A stretch of DNA of 5,641 nucleotides from Opitutia bacterium (GTDB taxonomy: Bacteria; Verrucomicrobiota; Verrucomicrobiia; Opitutales; Opitutaceae): contig PMKA01000080.1 in NCBI GenBank assembly GCA_003157575.1, forward strand, positions 167 to 5,807, read 5' to 3'. A program made the translations under genes and the position numbers. Below, piece by piece: positions 1 to 4,357 of this stretch. Every line of letters begins with the position of its first letter. Position 1 is the first letter of the stretch. The notes under the pieces are model-generated. The model did not search any database, was not told the DNA's origin, and worked only from the letters and a program-made list of their open reading frames with translations.

Positions 1-344
1 GTGCCGTCCTCGCCGTAGGTTCCGTGAAGCACGGGGAAAACCACGTCGAGCCTCGGCAATCCGCGCTGTGAATCCGCCCCGACGAGGGCGCGTTCCGTTT
101 CGCCCGGCACCAGCGCCAGCGACTCCCCGCCCGCGCCGGCCGCAAGCTCCGCAGTCGGCGAAGTGGCGGCCCCCAGGAGCTCCGGGGCGCACACATGCCA
201 CTGTCCCGCCTTGTCGATGCCGATCAGCACGACGTCGAATTTCTCCCGGTCGACCGCCTCGAAAACATTGCGAGCCGATTGCAGCGACACCTCGTGCTCG
301 ACGGATTTCCCGCCAAAAAGAATGCCCACGCGCTTCTTAGCCAT
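1..344 (-). CDS. ddl: D-alanine--D-alanine ligase, DdlA type, N-terminal part (cut by window edge)
   Basis: Ddl joins two D-alanines using ATP in the cytoplasm, supplying the dipeptide that ends the peptidoglycan stem peptide. Only the first 114 residues are present; the rest lies beyond position 1. The N-terminus reads MAKKRVGILFGGKSVEHEVS, with the family GGxSxEHxVS substrate-binding motif at residues 11-20. FDVVLIGIDKAGQWHV follows at 36-51, very like E. coli DdlA, and the conserved HGTYGEDG motif is at 107-114. The insertion around residues 56-80 before LALVPG also fits the DdlA/VanA branch better than DdlB. The start is well fixed: the ATG at 344-342 is preceded by one codon and then an in-frame TGA (350-348). 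A GAGGG touches the ATG, too close for a standard Shine-Dalgarno. The gene is divergent from the one at 455. Family assignment is very secure; the catalytic ATP-grasp domain is not visible. Confidence 0.95.
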   Translation of the reverse strand, partial: MAKKRVGILFGGKSVEHEVSLQSARNVFEAVDREKFDVVLIGIDKAGQWHVCAPELLGAATSPTAELAAGAGGESLALVPGETERALVGADSQRGLPRLDVVFPVLHGTYGEDG

Positions 345-454
345 CCCTCAATTTCGCGCTTCCCAGCCGTCTCCTCCAGCTTGAAATTGCGCGCGCCGCC
401 AATTCCCCGCATTCCGCCATTGCCCAATCCTGTCGGCGCGCCAAGCTCGCTTCC
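345..454. other. Short divergent intergenic region between ddl and the BamE-like gene
   Basis: These 110 bp must hold the promoters of both divergent genes, but I cannot identify a convincing -35/-10 pair in either direction. A TTGAAA at 381-386 has no good -10 partner. A GC-rich inverted pair, CGCGCCG (392-398) and CGGCGCG (434-440), has a 35-base loop and may be chance. No Shine-Dalgarno is visible before the GTG at 455. Confidence 0.4.
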
Positions 455-1225
455 GTGGGCAAGAGCGTCGTCTTCCTCCTCCTCTTCCTTGGGCTTGCAC
501 TGTGCCTCGACGCCGCGGGCGTCCGCTACGGGATGAGCCGGACCGACGTCGAGATCGCGCTCGGGCGCCCGGTCTCCGTGCTGGCCCAGGGCCACCGCGT
601 CATCCTGCTCTACAAAAAGGGAGGCAGGATCGAAATGGAGAACGACAAGGTTGTGCGCATCCTCAACGTGCCCGTGGCCTCCGAGACTCCCCCACAGCCG
701 CCGGCGCCCGCCGCCACCCCGCCGAAGCCCAAGCCCGCCGAACCGGCCGAGCCCTCCCCCTTCGAGAAGGAAAAGCTGGAATCCCAGCGTCAGCTCGCCG
801 CCCAGATCGAGAAGCTCACAGCCGAACAGCAGAAGGGGCCGCCCGGCCTGAGTCCGGCGCCCGCGGTGTTCTGGAACGCCCTGGTGGTCGGCCTCCTCTT
901 CCGCATCATCGTCACCGTGGTGGTGCTGAAGCTCGCGTTCCTGTGGAGCGACGTCCACGCCGAATGGGGGCAGCTGTTCTTCCCCGCTGTCGCGGACACG
1001 TTCACGCAGGCGGCCATCAGCGCGGTCGCATTCGCGTTCTGGAATACCAGCCGGCTGCTCTTCCTCGACCAGGCTATCTCCTATTTCGTGCTGCTGTTCG
1101 TCCTCATGAAGACGACCCACGCCTGCACCCTGGCGCGCGCCATCGGCGTCGTCATGGCCGCCAAGCTCGCGTCGCTGGTGCTGTGGACCTTCCTTTCGGT
1201 GATGATCCTCAACCTGCTTCACTAA
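455..1225 (+). CDS. Uncharacterised membrane protein: BamE/SmpA-like domain, Pro-rich linker and hydrophobic C-terminal half
   Basis: I do not recognise this 256-residue protein as a named family. Residues 1-21 form a signal peptide or signal anchor (GKS, then a Leu/Phe/Val-rich core). LALC at 14-17 is not a convincing lipobox. Residues 22-70 resemble a BamE/SmpA/OmlA small domain: a GMSRTDVEIALGRPV turn-helix signature at 26-40, then a two-strand pattern with LLYKKGGRIEM and VVRIL. Residues 74-102 are a Pro/Ala linker, and 103-127 a charged, probably helical or coiled-coil stretch. From about 137 on the protein is hydrophobic, with likely membrane segments near 138-163, 175-196, 200-218 and 226-254. 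The GTG at 455 is chosen because it yields the signal sequence; the next Met (residue 27) would lose it. No Shine-Dalgarno is seen. The N-terminal domain is probably periplasmic and the C-terminal half embedded in the inner membrane. Function is unknown; the BamE resemblance is by eye. Confidence 0.8.
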   Translation: MGKSVVFLLLFLGLALCLDAAGVRYGMSRTDVEIALGRPVSVLAQGHRVILLYKKGGRIEMENDKVVRILNVPVASETPPQPPAPAATPPKPKPAEPAEPSPFEKEKLESQRQLAAQIEKLTAEQQKGPPGLSPAPAVFWNALVVGLLFRIIVTVVVLKLAFLWSDVHAEWGQLFFPAVADTFTQAAISAVAFAFWNTSRLLFLDQAISYFVLLFVLMKTTHACTLARAIGVVMAAKLASLVLWTFLSVMILNLLH

Positions 1226-1292
1226 CCCGGATATTTCCCAGCATGGAGACGCGACGAGGGCGCGATTTTCGGTGTGAAATATGCGGGGAGGG

Positions 1293-1321
1293 AGGCTGTC
1301 GGGCTTGCGTTCCGACAGGCT
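1293..1321. repeat. Strong stem-loop, possible terminator or palindromic repeat
   Basis: AGGCTGTCGG (1293-1302) can pair with CCGACAGGCT (1312-1321), with one mismatch, a core of seven perfect pairs (CTGTCGG/CCGACAG) and a nine-base loop. It starts 68 bp after the stop of the upstream gene. No T-run follows on the plus strand and no A-run precedes it, so it is not a textbook intrinsic terminator. It could still stop or stabilise converging transcripts, or be a unit of a dispersed repeat family. Confidence 0.5.
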
Positions 1322-1361
1322 GCCAAAAGTCCCACGAACCCAGAGAGACGTATGCAGCGAT

Positions 1362-1379
1362 AGCCTGCTCGCTGGCGAT
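1362..1379 (+). repeat. REP-like unit, copy 1
   Basis: The sequence is AGCCTGCTCGCTGGCGAT. Its stem (GCC-TGCTCGCT-GGC) is weaker than that of the inverted copy because of the single T at 1373, where copy 2 allows a perfect GCCTGC/GCAGGC stem. That makes copy 1 look like the more decayed member. Confidence 0.55.
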
Positions 1380-1402
1380 TCAGCCGGTGTCCTTCCTGCG
1401 AA

Positions 1403-1429
1403 TGTAGGGTCGCCGCTCGTCGGCGGACC
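1403..1429 (+). repeat. Diverged palindrome inside the cluster
   Basis: It opens with TGTAGG (1403-1408), the same lead seen on the minus strand before copy 2 (TGTAGGAGCC, read from 1463 down). It then folds as GGTCGCCG / CGGCGGACC (1408-1429), with one bulged base and a CTCGT loop. The shared lead and similar hairpin layout suggest a related but distinct subfamily, oriented like copy 1. Confidence 0.45.
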
Positions 1430-1439
1430 ATTCCTCGCG

Positions 1440-1463
1440 ATCGCCTGCGAGCAGGCTCCTACA
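1440..1463 (-). repeat. REP-like unit, copy 2 (inverted)
   Basis: Read on the minus strand it runs TGTAGG, then AGCCTGCTCGCAGGCGAT (1457-1440). GCCTGC and GCAGGC form a perfect six-base inverted pair. A short GTAGGAG/GTGGGAG-type head followed by a GC-rich hairpin is the general layout of REP sequences, for example in Pseudomonas; similarity to those is by eye. Confidence 0.55.
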
Positions 1464-1478
1464 ATCTGACGACACACC

Positions 1479-2756
1479 TTATGCAGGCTGAGATTGGCGA
1501 ACAGATCCCCGATTATCTTCCTCTCTCTCGACCGGGGGTGCGTTCTCCCGCGCGAGCATCCAGCCGAGGAGCCCCTGCGCCATACCGTGGCAGGCGGGCC
1601 GGTCGCGACCGCCAAAGACGCCCAGCGACCTCAGAATCGTTCCGAGCCTCGGCGGCAGGTCGCCGACAAACCAGTGGAACCAGAATGGAAACAGATCCGG
1701 CTCCACCCTGGCCGCCAGCAGCGGCAGGAATCCGTCGCAGACGAGATTGTCGAGCCGGGTGCCGCCGACCGCCTCCGTCGCGATCTCCCGCGCAAAGCGG
1801 CCGCGCAGCACGGGCATCGCCATGCGCCGGCGCGCAGCCGCAGTCGCACAGGTGTCGTCCTCACCTGTGGCCACCGGGAGGCTTTGGCCGAGCTTCACCA
1901 GTCTGTCAGGCCACTGGGGCTGCGCCAGGCTCCACGCTGCATACTGGCCGAGACGCAGATTAGGATGGTTCGCAGGTCGCACGCCCTGCAGGCTCCAGGA
2001 GCCCGCCTCGGCCGCGAACAGACTTCCAACATCCACCCTTGCCGCGGCCCATTCCGCGAGCGGCGCGCGGGCTGCGATCTTCAGCATGGGCGTCCGGTTG
2101 AAGCGATATCCCAGGATCTCAAGCGCGGCGTGATGGCACGCCCCCTCCCAGTTCAGCCGCTCCACCCGCCGTCGCGCAAAACGCACCTTCTGACGCCAGC
2201 GTTCCCGGGCCTGCGAGAGCAAAACGGCGCGCGCCTCGGCGGCCGGCATGCGCGACAACTCCTCGGCCGCCCGCCAGTCCGTCCGGTTTGCCAGGGTTTC
2301 CACGGCATCCTCCGCGGCGTATTCCTCAAGATCGTGCAGAAGCAGCGGCAGCAGCACGAGGGTTGGGATCTGGGTTCCGTCGGCCCGCCGCGCCTGGCCG
2401 CCGGCGGGCGGCGAAAAGAGAACCACGTGCAGCACAACCCGGTCGTATGCCCTGTCGGATGCGTGCGCGTGGGCGGCCCAGTCCTCCGCATGCAGGTGCA
2501 GTTCGACATCGCCCGTCATCTCCTGGCCGCCAAGCCGCACGCGCGCCTGCCGGAAATCCGGACCTCCCAGAAGATTCCACCTCCCGGGATGCATGATTTG
2601 CAACGCCCTCCCGTCCTCGGTCAATGCATGCGCGGCATCGAACTCCCCGCGCAGCCAGATCTTTTGCAGGAGCCGTTCGGTGAACGTAAACGGCCCGTAA
2701 AGCCCCTGGATTTCCGCCACCGCCAGCTCCCGTTCCGGCCATTCAATGGTTGTCAT
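1479..2756 (-). CDS. DUF2851 family protein
   Basis: This 425-residue protein matches DUF2851, a full-length family of unknown function. The diagnostic block is at residues 54-113: IMHPGRWNLLGGPDF (54-68), TGDVELHLHAEDW (81-93), HAHASDRAYDRVVLHVVL (96-113). Further family-like stretches are the Arg-rich helix RWRQKVRFARRRVERLNW (186-203), LEILGYRFNRTPM (212-224), RPANHPNLRLGQYA (260-273) and LDNLVCDGFLPLL (335-347). No signal peptide or membrane segment is seen, so it should be cytoplasmic. The ATG at 2756-2754 is the only usable start: the frame upstream runs to a TGA at 2804-2802 with no ATG, GTG or TTG. A weak AGGG lies just ahead. The start overlaps, as ATGA, the stop of a small upstream ORF. 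The gene converges on 455-1225 across the palindrome cluster and diverges from the efflux operon, to which no link is evident. Confidence 0.9.
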   Translation of the reverse strand: MTTIEWPERELAVAEIQGLYGPFTFTERLLQKIWLRGEFDAAHALTEDGRALQIMHPGRWNLLGGPDFRQARVRLGGQEMTGDVELHLHAEDWAAHAHASDRAYDRVVLHVVLFSPPAGGQARRADGTQIPTLVLLPLLLHDLEEYAAEDAVETLANRTDWRAAEELSRMPAAEARAVLLSQARERWRQKVRFARRRVERLNWEGACHHAALEILGYRFNRTPMLKIAARAPLAEWAAARVDVGSLFAAEAGSWSLQGVRPANHPNLRLGQYAAWSLAQPQWPDRLVKLGQSLPVATGEDDTCATAAARRRMAMPVLRGRFAREIATEAVGGTRLDNLVCDGFLPLLAARVEPDLFPFWFHWFVGDLPPRLGTILRSLGVFGGRDRPACHGMAQGLLGWMLARENAPPVEREEDNRGSVRQSQPA

Positions 2757-2812
2757 GATGCCCTGGTTTTTGCGGCAACAAGCCGACCCGGCCGCAAAAT
2801 ATCAACCGGCAA
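2753..2812 (-). CDS. Possible 19-codon leader ORF coupled to the DUF2851 gene
   Basis: The best Shine-Dalgarno I see in the window, AAGGAGG (minus strand, complement of 2817-2823), sits four bases before a TTG at 2812. That TTG opens a short frame, LPVDILRPGRLVAAKTRAS, whose TGA (2755-2753) overlaps the DUF2851 ATG as ATGA. An in-frame ATG at 2833 would give 26 residues but would leave the Shine-Dalgarno inside the ORF. The overlap would allow translational coupling. The peptide resembles nothing I know, and the same frame is open far upstream, so it may be chance. Confidence 0.25.
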   Translation of the reverse strand: MPVDILRPGRLVAAKTRAS

Positions 2813-2874
2813 TTCTCCTCCTTTTCTGGCCATCGCACATGATCTGCGCAGCTTTATCCAATAATAGCGCGAGG

Positions 2875-2900
2875 GATGGCGGCCATCTGCGGCGTATAAC
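2875..2900 (+). promoter_or_regulatory. Candidate operator dyad with possible -10 box for the efflux operon
   Basis: GATGGC-G-GCCATC (2875-2887) is a perfect 6+6 inverted repeat with a one-base centre. TATAAC (2895-2900) starts seven bases after it and could be a -10 box for the plus-strand genes, 74 bp before the ATG. No TTGACA-like -35 stands at 16-19 bp, so any such promoter would be weak or activator-dependent. A regulator on the dyad would touch the spacer. It does not look like a CueR box. Confidence 0.25.
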
Positions 2901-2961
2901 CTGCCGAAAACAAGACATCCAAACCTCACAGGAATCGCCCACAGGCGAGCCAATCTCGCTG

Positions 2962-2973
2962 CGGGTCGACCCG
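2962..2973. promoter_or_regulatory. 12-bp perfect palindrome touching the efflux operon start codon
   Basis: CGGGTCGACCCG reads the same on both strands and ends one base before the ATG at 2974. It fills the place where a ribosome-binding site would be, and no Shine-Dalgarno is present. It could be an operator or a local mRNA structure; a chance 12-bp palindrome in GC-rich DNA is also quite possible. Confidence 0.2.
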
Positions 2974-4344
2974 ATGAATCTGCCTTCGTCATCCGTCAAA
3001 AAACTCATCCCGGCCCTCGCGCTGGGCGCGCTGCTCACCAGTTGCGCAGTCGCACCGTCCGCCCCGGAAAGGCAGGCGAATGCGCAGGCCGACCGGATCG
3101 GCGCCTCCTATCGCCCGTCGGGACACAAGCCGGCGCTGCCTGCGCTGACGGCCGGATCGTCGCAGGCCGACTTCGTCCGTTTCGCCGTGCTCAACCATCC
3201 GCAGGTCGAAGCCGCCTATTACGAATGGCGCGCCTCCGTCGCCGCGATCGCCCCGGCCCGGGCGCTGCCGGATCCGCAATTCACGTTCCAGGCCGATGTC
3301 ACGGACACGTTGATGAGCTTCATGCCGGGGCTGATGTTCGATCTCATGACGCCGGGCAAACGCTCGGCGATGGCACGCGAGGCGGCGGCCTCCAGCGGCG
3401 TCTATTACCGGGATTTTGTCTCCGCAGTGCTTGCGGCGGCCGCCGACGCCCGGAAAGCCTGGATCGAGCTCGCCTTTGTCGACGAGTCGGCCCGCCTGGG
3501 CGAGGCCGCTGGCGCTTCGCTCGAAGAATCCGTGGCCCTTGCCGACACCGATTACGTCACCGGACGCGGCATGTCCACGCTTGAGGCCCGCCTTCGGCTG
3601 GAAAATGAAATCGCAAAGACGCGGACCGAGCTTGCCTCGCTGGGCGACCGCCTGGCCGCCGCCCGGACGCGGTTCAAGTCCGCGCTCGGGCTCCTGCCGG
3701 GCGATCCGGATCCGGTCTGGCCGCAGGCGACGCTCGTGTCCACGGAGCTTCCCGGCGAGGACGAACTCTGGCGGCGCGCGCAGGCGGCAAATCCCGAACT
3801 GGGCCGGATGCGCGCGATGGTCGAGATGTCCGTCGCTAGCGTCGAGGTTGCGCGAAAGGCCGGCACGCCCGACTTCTCCCTGGGCGCGATGGTCGACCTC
3901 AAGGCCAGCCCGCTGATGCTGCGTCCAACCGCAACCGTGACGCTGCCGGTCTGGCGGGAGAAGATTGCCGCCAACATTTCCGCGGCCACCGCGCGAAACA
4001 GGGCCGCCGGCGCCCGCGTGAGCGCGGAGCAGCTCAGCGTGGCCGCCGAGCTTGCGCAGATGCTCTATATGGTCCGCGAAAGCGAGCGGATGATCGCCTA
4101 TATCGACGGCACGGCGCTGCCGAATCTGGACCGGATCGTCGCAAGCGTTGAAGCGGGTTATCAGACCGGCATGTCCGGCCCGGCGATGATTCCCGAAGCG
4201 CGTCTGATGGCGCTCAACATGCGCCGGGAGCGCATCGCCGCCCTGCGCGATCGCGAGATCGCCGCGACAGACCTGATGCTTATGACCGCCGACATCGTCC
4301 CGCCGGGTGATCCGCTGCCCGCCGATGCCTCAACCGCGCCTTGA
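2974..4344 (+). CDS. TolC-family outer-membrane efflux lipoprotein (CusC-like)
   Basis: This is the outer-membrane channel of a tripartite efflux pump, 456 residues long, the usual size for CusC-type proteins. Residues 1-24 are a lipoprotein signal: KK, the core LIPALALGALL, then lipobox LTSC with the acylated Cys at 24 and Ala at +2, which suits the outer membrane. Two TolC repeats are visible. The first starts at FAVLNHPQVEAAYYEWRA (70-87), with ALPDPQFTF at 97-105; the second at AQAANPELGRMRAMVEMS (269-286), with PDFSLGAMVDL at 299-309 and LPVWR at 324-328. Long Ala/Arg/Glu-rich helices at 140-235 and 335-440 form the periplasmic barrel. The ATG at 2974 is chosen because it places the lipobox correctly. 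The frame stays open back to 2746, but that extension would bury the signal and overlap the DUF2851 gene. No Shine-Dalgarno is seen. The CusB-like adaptor follows 13 bp downstream, which points to metal export. Confidence 0.92.
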   Translation: MNLPSSSVKKLIPALALGALLTSCAVAPSAPERQANAQADRIGASYRPSGHKPALPALTAGSSQADFVRFAVLNHPQVEAAYYEWRASVAAIAPARALPDPQFTFQADVTDTLMSFMPGLMFDLMTPGKRSAMAREAAASSGVYYRDFVSAVLAAAADARKAWIELAFVDESARLGEAAGASLEESVALADTDYVTGRGMSTLEARLRLENEIAKTRTELASLGDRLAAARTRFKSALGLLPGDPDPVWPQATLVSTELPGEDELWRRAQAANPELGRMRAMVEMSVASVEVARKAGTPDFSLGAMVDLKASPLMLRPTATVTLPVWREKIAANISAATARNRAAGARVSAEQLSVAAELAQMLYMVRESERMIAYIDGTALPNLDRIVASVEAGYQTGMSGPAMIPEARLMALNMRRERIAALRDREIAATDLMLMTADIVPPGDPLPADASTAP

Positions 4345-4357
4345 ACACATTGAAAAC

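Larger units (their letters stand above)
1362..1457. repeat. REPIN-like cluster: two inverted REP copies around a third, diverged palindrome
   Basis: AGCCTGCTCGCTGGCGAT on the plus strand (1362-1379) recurs on the minus strand at 1440-1457 with one change (17 of 18 identical). The two copies are thus inverted, with 60 bp between them. The second is itself palindromic (GCCTGC-GA-GCAGGC). Between them, 1408-1429 is another imperfect palindrome (GGTCGCCG / CGGCGGACC). Two REP sequences facing each other in an intergenic gap is the form called a REPIN, mobilised in trans by RAYT (Y1-type) transposases in other bacteria. No RAYT gene is in this window. That this is a dispersed family in this genome is inference. 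Confidence 0.6.
1226..1478. other. Gene-free convergent region carrying palindromic repeats
   Basis: This 253-bp gap lies between two converging genes, a usual place for REP-type elements and terminators. I see no believable coding sequence in it. From left to right it holds an unremarkable stretch with AT-richer patches (1226-1292), a long stem-loop (1293-1321), a spacer, and three related palindromes between 1362 and 1457. The stop codon of the minus-strand gene begins 22 bp past the last palindrome. Confidence 0.6.

Noticed and set aside
14..17. Reading the LALC at residues 14-17 of the 455-1225 protein as a lipobox
   Set aside because: Leu at the -1 position does not fit the usual Gly/Ala/Ser before the lipid-modified Cys, so a plain signal peptide or anchor is preferred. 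The numbers given here are residues of that protein.
80..92. CGACGAGGGCGCG occurring at 80-92 and again at 1252-1264
   Set aside because: The match is 13 bp of GC-rich sequence, one copy inside ddl and the other intergenic, with no similarity beyond. It is most likely chance.
224..1615. A 463-codon open frame on the minus strand covering the plus-strand membrane protein gene and the palindrome gap
   Set aside because: It overlaps the ddl N-terminus and the BamE-like gene, reads through the palindromes, and its translation is low-complexity Gly/Arg/Glu/His with no recognisable family. It is a typical GC-rich antisense shadow.
1494..2864. A 456-codon plus-strand open frame opposite the DUF2851 gene
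   Set aside because: Its protein is Arg/Pro/Gln-rich without domain signals, while the opposite strand has a clear family match over its full length.
2746..2973. 76-codon N-terminal extension of the TolC-family gene
   Set aside because: It would place the lipoprotein signal and lipobox internally and overlap the start of the divergent gene; the ATG at 2974 gives a normal lipoprotein.
2757..2973. A CueR or CusR box upstream of the efflux genes
   Set aside because: No ACCTTCC/GGAAGGT-like dyad or similar known copper-response site was seen on either strand.
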